From Fidelibacterota bacterium (GTDB taxonomy: Bacteria > Pseudomonadota > Alphaproteobacteria > Rhodospirillales > Rhodospirillaceae), in the NCBI GenBank assembly GCA_947476065.1, contig CANJPG010000013.1:1-59567 (forward strand): DNA of 59,567 bases, given 5' to 3'. The position numbers and the translations under genes were made by a program. The notes beneath the pieces were generated by a model. The model was given only the letters and a program-made list of their open reading frames with translations. It had not been told where the DNA came from and searched no databases. Below, one piece after another: positions 1 to 7,831 of this stretch; positions within the stretch are counted from its first letter, which is position 1, and each line of letters begins with the position of its first letter.

Positions 1-97
1 CCATGTCCCGCGCGGCCAGAGGCGCGAAGGCCGTTGGCGGATCGCGGAACGGAATGGGCAGGATATGCGGATGGATATCCGCGTTCAGCGGCGTCAC
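1..97 (-). CDS. pabB: Possible aminodeoxychorismate synthase component I (PabB), N-terminal fragment
   Basis: An open frame begins with GTG at 97-95, overlapping the TGA stop of the dehydrogenase gene (GTGA), and runs off the left edge after 32 codons. Residues 15-27 read IPFRDPPTAFAPL, which resembles the FRDP...FAPLA segment at the start of PabB proteins, the chorismate-utilising subunit that makes 4-amino-4-deoxychorismate for folate synthesis. The 4-nt overlap suggests translational coupling to the gene upstream. No catalytic residue is visible because only the N-terminus is present, so the identity is inferred from this short motif. Confidence 0.45.
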   Translation of the reverse strand, partial: MTPLNADIHPHILPIPFRDPPTAFAPLAARDM

Positions 98-1080
98 GCC
101 GGCGGCGGCAGCACGCGGTCCGGCGGCGCGTGGCCGTCGCAGAACGCCCTTACGTTGATGATCACCTTCTCGCCCATGTTGATACGGCCTTCGATGGTGG
201 CCGAGCCCATATGCGGCAGCAGAATGACGTTTTTCATCGCCATGAGTTTGGGATTGCCGGCTGGCTCGTGTTCGAACACGTCAAGGCCCGCGCCGGCCAG
301 CTTGCCTTCCTCGAGCAGACGCACCAGGGCGTCCTCGTCGAGGATTTCGCCGCGCGCCAGGTTGATGATGTAGCTGGTGGGCTTGAGCAGCTTCAGGCGG
401 CGTTCAGACAGCAGGTGGAACGTCGCCGGCGTGTGGGGGCAATGGACCGAAATCACGTCCATGCGGGCCAGCATCTGGTCGAGGCTTTCCCAATAGGTCG
501 CCTCGACTTCGGCTTCCAGTTCGGGGCGTAGACGGCGGCGGTTGTGATAGTGGATCGCCATACCGAAGCCGCGGGCGCGGCGCGCGACCGCCGTGCCGAT
601 CCGGCCCATGCCGATGATGCCCAGGCGTTTGCCATAAATGCGGTGACCCAGCATGTGCGTCGGGCTCCAGCCTTTGAAGCGGCCTTCGCGGATTATCTCG
701 GCTCCTTCGAGCAGGCGGCGCGGCACGGCCACCATCAGCGCCATGGCCATGTCGGCGGTGTCTTCGGTCAGCACGTCTGGGGTGTTTGTAACGGTAATGC
801 CCTTGGCGCGGGCGGCGGCGACATCGATGTGATCGACGCCGTTGCCGAAATTGGCGATCAATTTCAGCCGTGGCCCGGCCTTGGAAATGACGCTGGCGTC
901 AACGGTATCGGTCAGCGTGGGCACCAGCACGTCGCAGGTCTGCATGGCCGTGGCCAATTCCGCGGCCGTGAAGGGGTGGTCGCCCTCGTTCAGGCGCACG
1001 TCAAACAGCTCCATCATCCGCGTCTCGACGACGTCGGGCAGCTTGCGTGTAACCACAACTATGGGCTTGGTCCGCGCCAT
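94..1080 (-). CDS. D-isomer-specific 2-hydroxyacid dehydrogenase (glyoxylate/hydroxypyruvate reductase-like)
   Basis: A 328-aa cytosolic NAD(P)-dependent oxidoreductase of the GyaR/GhrB type, expected to reduce glyoxylate or hydroxypyruvate. The Rossmann motif GMGRIG lies at about residue 155. The catalytic Arg is in NLARGEIL (about 240), the Glu-containing stretch DVFEHEP follows (about 268), and the catalytic His is in LLPHMGSAT (about 290). The ATG at 1080 gives MARTKPIVVV, the normal family start. A longer frame reaching 1272 adds a low-quality Arg/Ser-rich stretch and was not used. The gene is divergent from the SH3-domain gene and is followed, with a 4-nt overlap, by the putative pabB start. 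The exact substrate cannot be read from sequence. Confidence 0.9.
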   Translation of the reverse strand: MARTKPIVVVTRKLPDVVETRMMELFDVRLNEGDHPFTAAELATAMQTCDVLVPTLTDTVDASVISKAGPRLKLIANFGNGVDHIDVAAARAKGITVTNTPDVLTEDTADMAMALMVAVPRRLLEGAEIIREGRFKGWSPTHMLGHRIYGKRLGIIGMGRIGTAVARRARGFGMAIHYHNRRRLRPELEAEVEATYWESLDQMLARMDVISVHCPHTPATFHLLSERRLKLLKPTSYIINLARGEILDEDALVRLLEEGKLAGAGLDVFEHEPAGNPKLMAMKNVILLPHMGSATIEGRINMGEKVIINVRAFCDGHAPPDRVLPPPA

Positions 1081-1301
1081 CGGGCGTGCACTTCGCGTCC
1101 TGAATGATGAAGGGCTCCAGATTGATGGGTAGCAGCCGCGTAAGGCCTTGTCCAGGCAAGGCCAACCACCCAAGGCCGCCCGCCGATACAGTGTCCGCCT
1201 GGATATAGCTGCCGTTGCCAAATCTTCAAATCCAAGGCACAAGAACGGCTCAGAACGAGGGCTGCTCTGCACTTATCTCAGTATGGGTTTTTAAGGCGTT
1301 G

Positions 1302-1994
1302 ATGACGGCGCGGGTTAAGCGGTTGGCAGTAGCCTCGATTTTAGCGGCGGCGCTGTGCGGTATGACCGCGGCCGGTGCTGCTGAAAAAGCCCCCGCCAAA
1401 ACTGCGGCGGCCAAGGCCCCGCCCGCTAAAGCCCAACCCGCAAAAGATTCGCCGGCCAAGACGCCGCCGCCAAAGCCCGCAGATGCGCCTCAGCCTAGCG
1501 AAACCCGCTCTCCCGAGGCCGGTCCGGCGGATGAAGTCGCCGGCGACGACGCCGATCCCGCGGCCCCCACGGGCGGTGGACTGCCTATTCCCCGATTTGT
1601 TTCGCTGCGCACCAATCCCATCAATCTCAGGACCGGTCCAGGTGTCCGGTATCCGGTGGATTGGGTCTACGTGAAACGGCATTTGCCGGTGGAAGTCATC
1701 GGCGAGTTCGATACCTGGCGCCGGATCCGCGACCAGGACGGCGCCGAGGGCTGGGTGCATCAGAGCATGCTCTCGGGCAAACGTACGGCCGTGGTCAAAG
1801 ACCGGGCCCGCCAGCTCAAGCGCGCCGGGGAAGACACGGCCGACCTGGTCGCCACCTTGGAAGCCGGCGTGGTCGTCAACCTCGTGCGCTGCCCCCGCGA
1901 CACGGCCTATTGCCGGGTCGAAGTCGATGGCCTGCAGGGCTGGCTGAAGCGCGAAGATTTCTGGGGCGTCTATCCCGACGAAGCCGTTCAATAA
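1302..1994 (+). CDS. Exported bacterial SH3-domain protein
   Basis: 230 aa. The ATG at 1302 starts a Sec signal peptide (MTARVKRLAVASILAAALCG, cleavage likely after AAGAA). A low-complexity Ala/Pro/Lys linker follows at about residues 28-90. Two SH3-like modules then cover about 98-160 (INLRTGPGVRYP...WRRIRDQDGAEGWVHQ) and 160-225 (...CRVEVDGLQGWLKRED). This is the SH3_4 type (PF06347/COG3807) common in alphaproteobacteria, thought to bind cell-wall peptides or partner proteins in the periplasm. The upstream in-frame extension lacks a signal peptide and was rejected. It is convergent with the DUF3501 gene, 6 nt away. Confidence 0.88.
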   Translation: MTARVKRLAVASILAAALCGMTAAGAAEKAPAKTAAAKAPPAKAQPAKDSPAKTPPPKPADAPQPSETRSPEAGPADEVAGDDADPAAPTGGGLPIPRFVSLRTNPINLRTGPGVRYPVDWVYVKRHLPVEVIGEFDTWRRIRDQDGAEGWVHQSMLSGKRTAVVKDRARQLKRAGEDTADLVATLEAGVVVNLVRCPRDTAYCRVEVDGLQGWLKREDFWGVYPDEAVQ

Positions 1995-2000
1995 ACGGTC

Positions 2001-2597
2001 TTAGGCGAAATCCGCGGCGAGAGCGGCCCGGCAGTCTTCCGCCAGCATAGCCATATGGCCGTATTGCGGATGGGTAATGCCGACGAGAACTTGCGTGCCC
2101 GGCGTTTTGAATGCCGCCGCCTGCTCCGGCGTGAAAGCAAAATGCAGGAAATGGACCGAAGAGGTCTTACCCTCGTCGGTGGTGCGGTCGAGGTCGGCTT
2201 CCGGCACGCCTTTGACGGTATGACCGGCAAAGGTGAACTGGACCATGTTTTCGATGTGACCCAGGGTCGCCAGCGTGCGCCGGCGCAAACCTTCGTCCTC
2301 GATCTCGATCATCATTGTCGCGACCAGTTCGCGGCCTTGGGGAATCAGCGGATTGTAGGCTGCCAACTCGCCCTCCAACTGCTCCTCGCCGCCGCGTTCG
2401 ATAAACAGCATCTCATGCACCTGGGCCCACATGGTGTCGAAGTTCTCGAAATAGAGGCTGACGTGGGGGCCGATGTGAACGCGGCGCTTGCGCTTGACCT
2501 CGACCAAATTACGACGGTGCTCGCGGCGAATCTTGCCGTACTCGGGCATGGGCATGATGTCGGAGGCAGTGAGGACGCGTTTCTGGCTCATGTTCAT
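2001..2597 (-). CDS. DUF3501 family protein
   Basis: 198 aa, soluble, no signal peptide. It matches the DUF3501 pattern (ITASD/LTASDIMPMPEY...RRNLVEVKRKRRVHIGPHVSLYFEN...MLFIERGGEEQ), a family of unknown function that repeatedly neighbours rubrerythrin and a GlpC-like Fe-S oxidoreductase. The ATG at 2597 overlaps the preceding stop as ATGA, so the two genes are coupled and the start is well fixed. It is the last gene of the rubrerythrin cluster. Its biochemical role is unknown; context suggests peroxide or iron-linked redox defence. Confidence 0.9.
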   Translation of the reverse strand: MNMSQKRVLTASDIMPMPEYGKIRREHRRNLVEVKRKRRVHIGPHVSLYFENFDTMWAQVHEMLFIERGGEEQLEGELAAYNPLIPQGRELVATMMIEIEDEGLRRRTLATLGHIENMVQFTFAGHTVKGVPEADLDRTTDEGKTSSVHFLHFAFTPEQAAAFKTPGTQVLVGITHPQYGHMAMLAEDCRAALAADFA

Positions 2598-3931
2598 AGA
2601 CCGTAGGCCTTGGCCAGGATTTCGATGGGATGATAGGCGCGCTGGCCTTCATGCGACGCGTCGTCCATATTCTCAAAGCCCTGCGCAAGGTGTTTGCCGG
2701 CCAGCGGGCACTCGGAGGCGAGATAGCTTTTCTTGGCGTCGACGGCACGTTTGACCGTCTGGCGCGCAAACTTGGTGGCGATCTCGAAATTGCCTTTCTT
2801 GACGCCCCAAGAACCACCGTGACCGGAACAGCGCTCGATGACGCTGACATCGGTTTCGGGAATCAGGCGTAGCATCTCGGCCCCCATATTGCCCATGTTC
2901 TGCGCGCGGGCATGGCAAGCCATATGCAGGGCAACGCCGCCCGTCACGGCTGAAAGGCCGGGCGCCATGCCTTCCTTGTCGGCGATGTCGACGACGTATT
3001 CGGTGATGTCGTAGGTCGCCTGGGACAGCGCCTTGACGTTTTCATCGTCTGGCACGATCAGCGGCCACTCGAATTTCATCATCAAGGCGCAGGAGGGAAT
3101 CAGCGCGATCACATCCTTGCCGGCGTCAATGTGCGGCTTCAAAGCCAGCGCCGTGCTGCGCGCTTTTTCGGCCACGCGCGCGAGATCGCCGGCTTCCAGT
3201 TGCGGCATGCCGCAGCAGCCGGGATAGACCACTTCAGCGTCCACGCCGTTTTTGGCAAGCACGTTGAGGGCCGCTTCGCCGATGCCGGGATTGTTGTAGT
3301 TGGCAAAACAGGTAGCGAAAATCACGGCCTTGCGCCCATAGGCCGGCGCGTGATTATTGACCGTTGGTGGGGCATCCTTGGCGCGGGCCATGAATGTTTT
3401 ACCATGATACTTGGGCAATTCGACGTTGCGGTCGACGCCGGCGACCTTTTCCAGCAGTGGACGCGTCAAGGCATTGCCGCGCTTCGAGCCCCAGTTGGCC
3501 AGCGCCGGCGCCAGCTTGGCGAGTTCGCCGTTGCGGTCGGTTTCGGTCAACTGTTTGTCGAAAAAGGGCGTGCCGTGCTGGGCGCGCTCGGCGACGCGGT
3601 AGCGCAGCATCAGATGGGGGAAGTCGATGTTGAATGCGTGCGGCGGCACATAGGGGCATTTGGTCAGGAAGCACATGTCGCACAGCGTGCAGGCGTCCAC
3701 GACCTTTTTGAAATCGGCGCTCTTGACGCCGTGCATCTCGTCGTCGCCGGCGGCATCGACCAGATCGAACAGGCGCGGGAAGGAGTCACAAAGATTGAAG
3801 CAGCGCCGGCAGCCGTGACAGACGTCGAACTGGCGGCGCATTTCGGCGTCGAGTTTGGCGGTGTCGATATAATCCGGATTCTGCCAGTCGATGACGTGGC
3901 GGGTCGGCGCTTCGAGGCTGCCCTCTCTCAT
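2594..3931 (-). CDS. Fe-S oxidoreductase with two 4Fe-4S motifs and two CCG-type domains (GlpC/HdrD-like)
   Basis: 445 aa, cytosolic or membrane-peripheral electron carrier. Cys clusters CHGCRRCFNLC (about residue 39) and CTLCDMCFLTKCP (about 82) look like two 4Fe-4S sites. Two C-terminal cysteine-rich domains follow: ATCFANYNNP...YPGCCGMPQLE (about 207-250) and HMACHARAQNMGNM...IERCSGHGGSWG (about 340-375). The second deviates from the usual CCG: it reads CSG. Proteins of this kind pass electrons to partner reductases. Here the likely partner is the upstream rubrerythrin, an inference from the cluster order rubrerythrin, Fe-S protein, DUF3501. A terminator-like hairpin separates it from rubrerythrin, so its expression may be lower. 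Confidence 0.9.
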   Translation of the reverse strand: MREGSLEAPTRHVIDWQNPDYIDTAKLDAEMRRQFDVCHGCRRCFNLCDSFPRLFDLVDAAGDDEMHGVKSADFKKVVDACTLCDMCFLTKCPYVPPHAFNIDFPHLMLRYRVAERAQHGTPFFDKQLTETDRNGELAKLAPALANWGSKRGNALTRPLLEKVAGVDRNVELPKYHGKTFMARAKDAPPTVNNHAPAYGRKAVIFATCFANYNNPGIGEAALNVLAKNGVDAEVVYPGCCGMPQLEAGDLARVAEKARSTALALKPHIDAGKDVIALIPSCALMMKFEWPLIVPDDENVKALSQATYDITEYVVDIADKEGMAPGLSAVTGGVALHMACHARAQNMGNMGAEMLRLIPETDVSVIERCSGHGGSWGVKKGNFEIATKFARQTVKRAVDAKKSYLASECPLAGKHLAQGFENMDDASHEGQRAYHPIEILAKAYGL

Positions 3932-3964
3932 GCGTCACTCATCTGAAGTTTCCGGGGCCAAAAA

Positions 3965-4001
3965 CAAACCGGCCGAGGTGATGTGCGCCGGCCGGTTTGT
4001 G
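3965..4001 (-). terminator. Hairpin with T-tract after rubrerythrin gene
   Basis: A perfect 12-bp inverted repeat (arms 3965-3976 and 3990-4001, arm ACAAACCGGCCG) with a 13-nt loop is followed, in the minus direction, by a short T run (complement of 3961-3965). It lies 22 nt past the rubrerythrin stop and 34 nt before the Fe-S oxidoreductase start, so it probably acts as an intra-operon attenuator or processing site rather than the end of the operon. Confidence 0.8.
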
Positions 4002-4022
4002 TCTCAAGGTATGTGGCGCTGA

Positions 4023-4442
4023 TTAGCTCAGGGTATCGAGAGCTTTCTGGAATCGGCCGGCGTGGGACTTTTCAGCCTTGGCCAGGGTTTCAAACCAGTC
4101 AGCGATTTCGTCGAAACCTTCCTCGCGGGCGGACTTGGCCATGCCCGGGTACATGTCGGTGTACTCATGGGTTTCGCCGGCGACAGAGGCTTTTAGATTG
4201 TCGCGGGTTTCGCCGATGGGATAACCGGTGGCCGGGTCACCGACCGCTTCGAGGTATTCGAGGTGGCCGAAGGCGTGACCGGTTTCGCCTTCCGCCGTCG
4301 AGCGGAACAAAGCCGAGACTTCATTCTGGCCTTCGACGTCGGCCTTCTGCGCGAAATAAAGGTAGCGCCGGTTGGCCTGGCTTTCGCCGGCAAAAGCGGC
4401 CTTCAGGTTGCCTTCGGTCTTGGAGCCTTTGAGGTTTGCCAT
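4023..4442 (-). CDS. Rubrerythrin, short form without rubredoxin domain
   Basis: 139 aa, all ferritin-like four-helix domain. Diiron ligand motifs are visible: GESQANRRY (about 19), EGETGH (about 51), GETHEY (about 90) and AEKSHAGRF (about 124). Rubrerythrins reduce hydrogen peroxide in the cytosol. Classical forms carry a C-terminal rubredoxin with CxxC pairs, which is absent here, so electrons must come from another protein, plausibly the downstream Fe-S oxidoreductase. An ICE/Irr box and a sigma70-like promoter precede it (4550-4599), which indicates iron/heme-responsive control. Confidence 0.93.
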   Translation of the reverse strand: MANLKGSKTEGNLKAAFAGESQANRRYLYFAQKADVEGQNEVSALFRSTAEGETGHAFGHLEYLEAVGDPATGYPIGETRDNLKASVAGETHEYTDMYPGMAKSAREEGFDEIADWFETLAKAEKSHAGRFQKALDTLS

Positions 4443-4549
4443 CTGATGACCCTCCTGTCTGTGCGTTGCTGAAATGGTGGCAGTGAAAATAAGCGGGCGC
4501 CAGAATAACGAGCCCCGCCGTCATCGGCATACTCGTATTCAGGATGCCA

Positions 4550-4578
4550 GATGTAAGCTGGCCCGCCAAACGAGTCAA
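4550..4578 (-). promoter_or_regulatory. Sigma70-like promoter of the rubrerythrin gene
   Basis: On the minus strand, -35 TTGACT (4578-4573) and -10 TACATC (4555-4550) are separated by 17 nt. The predicted start near 4543 gives a leader of about 100 nt before the ATG at 4442. The same TTGAC-N17 layout is seen upstream of thiC and rhlE. The -10 is imperfect. Confidence 0.55.
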
Positions 4579-4582
4579 GAAT

Positions 4583-4599
4583 TTTAGAATCGTTCTAAA
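4583..4599. promoter_or_regulatory. Iron control element (ICE), predicted Irr binding site
   Basis: Perfect palindrome TTTAGAA-TCG-TTCTAAA. This equals the published ICE consensus for Irr in rhizobia. It sits immediately upstream of the -35 of the rubrerythrin promoter (centre near -48) and just downstream of the irr-like gene. This position is compatible with activation as well as repression. Confidence 0.8.
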
Positions 4600-4661
4600 T
4601 AACGAATTCGCCGGGTGGGGAATTAAAATAGCGGGCGGCCTAAGGCCGGCCTCGCCGCGGT

Positions 4662-5084
4662 TTAGGCGCGGATGCGAATAATAACGTCGACCCGGCTAAT
4701 CTCGGCGCCGCCGGGGGCTTCGGGCAGGGCGGCGATTTCCACCTGGTTATCATCGATGTCTTCAAGGTGGCCCGAGCGCTCGAAGTAGAAGTGGTGATGG
4801 TTGCCGGTGTTGGTGTCGAAGTAGGAACTGCTGGAATCGATCGAGATCTCGCGCAGCAGGCCTTTGGCGGTGAAATCGTGCAGCGCATTGTAGACGGTGG
4901 CCAGAGAGACATCGACGCGGTGCCCTTTGGCCTCATTGAACAGCTGCTCAGCACTCACGTGGCGGTGGCCACGGGCGAACAGCAGTTTGGCCAGAGCCAG
5001 ACGCTGGCGCGTGGGCCGAAGACCCGCCGTGCGCAGGCGCTCAAGCACAGTGACGTTGGCCGCTGAAACTTTTTTCTGACGCAT
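4662..5084 (-). CDS. irr: Fur-family transcriptional regulator, Irr type
   Basis: 140 aa cytosolic DNA-binding protein. The N-terminal winged helix contains GLRPTRQRLALAKLLF (about 17-32) and VSLATVYNALHDF (about 62). The C-terminal part has FDTNTGNHHHFYFE, with the HHH heme/metal-binding stretch typical of Irr, then DIDDNQVEIAALPEAP and the ending SRVDVIIRIR, all close to rhizobial Irr. Irr responds to heme and iron supply and binds ICE boxes; one perfect and one imperfect ICE flank this gene. The ATG at 5084 gives the usual family start; an upstream in-frame ATG at 5159 would add 25 unrelated residues and overlap no good ribosome site. Confidence 0.88.
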   Translation of the reverse strand: MRQKKVSAANVTVLERLRTAGLRPTRQRLALAKLLFARGHRHVSAEQLFNEAKGHRVDVSLATVYNALHDFTAKGLLREISIDSSSSYFDTNTGNHHHFYFERSGHLEDIDDNQVEIAALPEAPGGAEISRVDVIIRIRA

Positions 5085-5159
5085 GGTCCAACCTAAGCAC
5101 CCGCTGGGGCGCGACAGAGGGCCACCAAGGGCCGAAATCCTGGCCCATACATAAGCCAC

Positions 5160-5176
5160 CTTAGAAGCTTTTTAAA
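5160..5176. promoter_or_regulatory. Imperfect ICE-like box upstream of irr
   Basis: CTTAGAA-GCT-TTTTAAA matches the ICE palindrome TTTAGAA-N3-TTCTAAA at 12 of 14 half-site bases. It lies 76-92 nt upstream of the irr ATG, a suitable place for autoregulation. The rest of the 5085-5563 interval contains a large hairpin (listed separately), an AT-rich stretch near 5500, and no convincing gene. Confidence 0.5.
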
Positions 5177-5288
5177 GCCTGCACGCGGCGCAAATAAGCA
5201 TATTTTCAACGTGATGCCCCACGGCGTGGCCACAACGCATGAAGCGGTTTCGAGAGCGCTTCATCTGCTGGCCCCCGCAGAGAAGGGT

Positions 5289-5347
5289 GGTGGATCGACG
5301 AGCCGTTGGGGGATGAGGGGGAGGGGAAGCGGCTCGGTCGATCCACC
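5289..5347. repeat. Long imperfect inverted repeat with G-rich loop
   Basis: Arms 5289-5305 and 5330-5347 pair over 17 bp with one bulged G. The 24-nt loop carries three G runs (GGGGG, GGGGG, GGGG) on the plus strand. It lies between the cold-shock gene and irr, both on the minus strand. It could be the 3' structure of the cold-shock transcript, but no U tract follows. Confidence 0.6.
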
Positions 5348-5563
5348 CAGGATCCCCGTGGAGGACCATGTTCAGCGGTGACCATGTTGCGGTCGAAACT
5401 CGATGATGAATCTCGCCGACAATTGTGGTTCAAGTGGGGCGCCGAGCTTACAATCCTGACAGATTCGACGTTCCCGAATTTCCCCTACGTCTTTGAACTA
5501 CAATAATAAAATATATAATCCGCCGTTTTCGCGAGCGGGTGAGCCGGCCATTTTCGAGGCGTT

Positions 5564-6109
5564 CTAATGCTGGTGGTCGTACTGCGGCTGAGCCTGGCCG
5601 TTGGACTGGGGGGCCTGGGCGAGGATCTCGACCCTGACTGCCATGGGGCCCTTCTTGCCGGGACGGACGTGCATGCGCACGCGTTGTCCGGACTCCAAGC
5701 GGTCGAGGTTGGAGCGCTGCAAGGCGCCTATGCCGATGAAGACGTCGGCACCGCCGTCCACGGGCATGCCGAAGCCGTAACCCTTATCGACGGCGAAGAA
5801 CTTTATCTCCCCGTCGAGCACGACTTCGTCCTCGTCGGTCTGCGGCATGTCGTCGGAGACCGTGGAGTCGTCGACCACGCCGATGATCGCCACCTGCGGC
5901 CCGCGCGGACCGTCGGTCAAATCGCAAGTCAGCGTCGCTCCCTGGCGGAGCGTGCGAAGGCCCGCGCGTTGCACGACCGAAATATGCAGGAATGCATCCG
6001 CCGACCCATCCATCGGCGCCACAAACCCGAAGCCTTTTGCCGGGTTGAACCACTTAACCTTAGCGGTCACGCCCGTCTTGGCGGAACCCGCCGAAGAAGA
6101 CGACTGCAT
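5564..6109 (-). CDS. Cold-shock protein with two cold-shock domains
   Basis: 181 aa. The first domain (about 12-80) has AKVKWFNPAKGFGFV with RNP1 KGFGFV. The second (about 95-165) has GEIKFFAVDKGYGFG and the RNP2-like segment DVFIGIGAL. Tandem CSD proteins of this size are common in alphaproteobacteria and bind single-stranded RNA or DNA as chaperones or anti-terminators. The second RNP1 ends in Gly rather than Val, a mild departure. The ATG at 6109 is the only sensible start. The gene is monocistronic, with 193 nt to the end of glpK upstream. Confidence 0.92.
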   Translation of the reverse strand: MQSSSSAGSAKTGVTAKVKWFNPAKGFGFVAPMDGSADAFLHISVVQRAGLRTLRQGATLTCDLTDGPRGPQVAIIGVVDDSTVSDDMPQTDEDEVVLDGEIKFFAVDKGYGFGMPVDGGADVFIGIGALQRSNLDRLESGQRVRMHVRPGKKGPMAVRVEILAQAPQSNGQAQPQYDHQH

Positions 6110-6302
6110 CGGATTATAAAAACCTTTGAAAACCCCACCCCTAGAGCGCGGACTCTACACCATCTTTTTCGGTGGTCCAACAATGTCCGAACGTTTGCAG
6201 AGGCCCGAGTCCAAATTCTATGCTGCACACGCGAGCGTTTTGCAGTGCACACGAAAACCCGCTGGCCATCGGCATTTCTGCGCAAGTCAGACTGAAACGC
6301 GT

Positions 6303-7793
6303 TCAGCGCATCACGCAGCGAACTGCCGACTGCCATCCCTCAAGCAGCGTCCGGCGCTGTGCCTCGGCCATGCGCGGCGCCGCACGGAAGTCCAAGCGCC
6401 ACGCGGCTTTGATTTCATCCAGCGAGGAAAACAAGCCGCGTCCCAAGCCGGCCAGAAAGGCCGCGCCCAGCACCGTCGTTTCGGCATAGACCGGCCGCTC
6501 AACGGGAATACCCGTGATGTCCGCAAGGAATTGCAACAACCAGTTATTGGCGATCATTCCGCCGTCGACGCGCAATGCGGGCGGCGCGACAATGCCGTCT
6601 TGCCGCAGCGCGGTGAGAAGGTCGTGGGTCTGGTAGCAGACCGATTCCAAACCGGCGCGTACGATATGAGCCGCACTCGAGTCGCGCGTCAGGCTAAGGA
6701 TTGCGCCGCGCGCATGGGGATTCCAGTGGGGTGCGCCGAGGCCGGTAAACGCGGGTACAAAATAGACGCGGCCCGTACCGCCGGTGTCGTCGAGCGCGGC
6801 CGCCAGCTTTTCCGACTCGCCGGCGCTGGTGATCATCCGGGCGTTATCGCGCAGCCATTGGATCACCGTGCCTGCATTAAAGATGCTGCCCTCTAAGGCA
6901 TAAGTGGTCTCGCCCTTCAGGCGATAGGCGATGGTGGTCAGCAGGCGGTTGCGCGACGGCAGCGCCACTGTTCCCGTATTGACCAGCACAAAGCAGCCGG
7001 TGCCGTAGGTGCTTTTGACCATGCCCGGTTCAAAACACGCCTGACCAACGAGCGCGCCATGCTGATCGCCGACCAGGGCGGTGATGGGAATGGTGCGGCC
7101 GAACAGCGCCGGGTCGCTGGCGCCAAAATCGCCGGCGGTGTCGCGCACCTCGGGCAGGATGGATTTGGGAATCGCAAAGAGAGCGAGCAGGTCGTCGTCC
7201 CACTGCCCTTGGTGAATATCGTAGAGCATCGTCCGAGAGGCATTGGTGGCGTCCGTCGCATGCACACGTCCGCCGCTGAGACGCCAGAGCAGGAAGCAGT
7301 CGATGGTTCCGAAGGCGAGTTCACCGCGCGTCGCCGCAGCCCGCGCGCTCGGAATGTTATCGAGCATCCACTGCACTTTGGTCGCGGAAAAATAAGAATC
7401 GATCAACAGCCCGGTTTTGTTCTGGATGACGCCTTCGTGGCCGGCCTCGCGCAAGGCCGCGCATAGTGCTGCCCCGCGGCGGTCCTGCCAGACGATGGCA
7501 TTCATCACCGGTTTGCCCGTGACGCGGTTCCACAGGACCGAGGTCTCGCGCTGATTGGTGATGCCGAGGGCTGCGACACCATCGATGCCGCCGGTCTTGG
7601 CGATGACGTCCCGGCAGACGCTGAGGGTGGCCTGCCAGATCTCCTCGGCGTCGTGTTCGACCCAGCCATCGGCGGGATAAATCTGACGCAAAGGGGTTTG
7701 TGATGCCGCCAAGGGTTCGCCAGCCGCGCTGAACATGACGGCGCGGGTAGAGGTCGTGCCCTGGTCGATGGCGAGGATGCGTTGGCTGGCCAT
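6303..7793 (-). CDS. glpK: Glycerol kinase
   Basis: 496 aa, the normal GlpK length. It phosphorylates glycerol to sn-glycerol 3-phosphate in the cytosol. FGGY-family hallmarks: N-terminal phosphate loop IDQGTTSTRAVMF (about 8-20), WQDRRGAALC (about 100), GDQHGALVGQACF with the catalytic Asp (about 243), YGTGCFVLVNTG (about 263), and the C-terminal DGGMIANNWLLQFLADI (about 410). The ATG at 7793 gives MASQRILAIDQG; longer in-frame starts only add Arg-rich noise. It follows the cNMP-binding gene by 38 nt, with a small inverted repeat (7808-7828) between them. No glpF, glpD or glpR is adjacent, so its link to glycerol uptake is not shown here. Confidence 0.95.
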   Translation of the reverse strand: MASQRILAIDQGTTSTRAVMFSAAGEPLAASQTPLRQIYPADGWVEHDAEEIWQATLSVCRDVIAKTGGIDGVAALGITNQRETSVLWNRVTGKPVMNAIVWQDRRGAALCAALREAGHEGVIQNKTGLLIDSYFSATKVQWMLDNIPSARAAATRGELAFGTIDCFLLWRLSGGRVHATDATNASRTMLYDIHQGQWDDDLLALFAIPKSILPEVRDTAGDFGASDPALFGRTIPITALVGDQHGALVGQACFEPGMVKSTYGTGCFVLVNTGTVALPSRNRLLTTIAYRLKGETTYALEGSIFNAGTVIQWLRDNARMITSAGESEKLAAALDDTGGTGRVYFVPAFTGLGAPHWNPHARGAILSLTRDSSAAHIVRAGLESVCYQTHDLLTALRQDGIVAPPALRVDGGMIANNWLLQFLADITGIPVERPVYAETTVLGAAFLAGLGRGLFSSLDEIKAAWRLDFRAAPRMAEAQRRTLLEGWQSAVRCVMR

Positions 7794-7831
7794 GGTCCAG
7801 CTTAGCGCATTTTCAAATCCGGAAAATGGGC

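Noticed and set aside
1081-1272. N-terminal extension of the dehydrogenase
   Set aside because: Ser/Arg-rich residues unlike the family; the ATG at 1080 gives the normal start and leaves room for the divergent promoter.
5172-5506. Several 65-75-aa frames in the csp-irr gap
   Set aside because: They run through a hairpin and lack ribosome sites or recognisable motifs.
6110-6120. TATAAT-like bases just upstream of the cold-shock ATG
   Set aside because: Only about 4 nt from the start codon, too close for a -10 unless leaderless; likely chance.
6126-6896. 256-aa plus-strand frame over the end of glpK
   Set aside because: Overlaps clear glpK coding sequence; no family features.
7808-7828. CATTTTC/GAAAATG inverted repeat between the cNMP gene and glpK as a terminator
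   Set aside because: Stem is AT-rich and no T tract follows; too weak to call.
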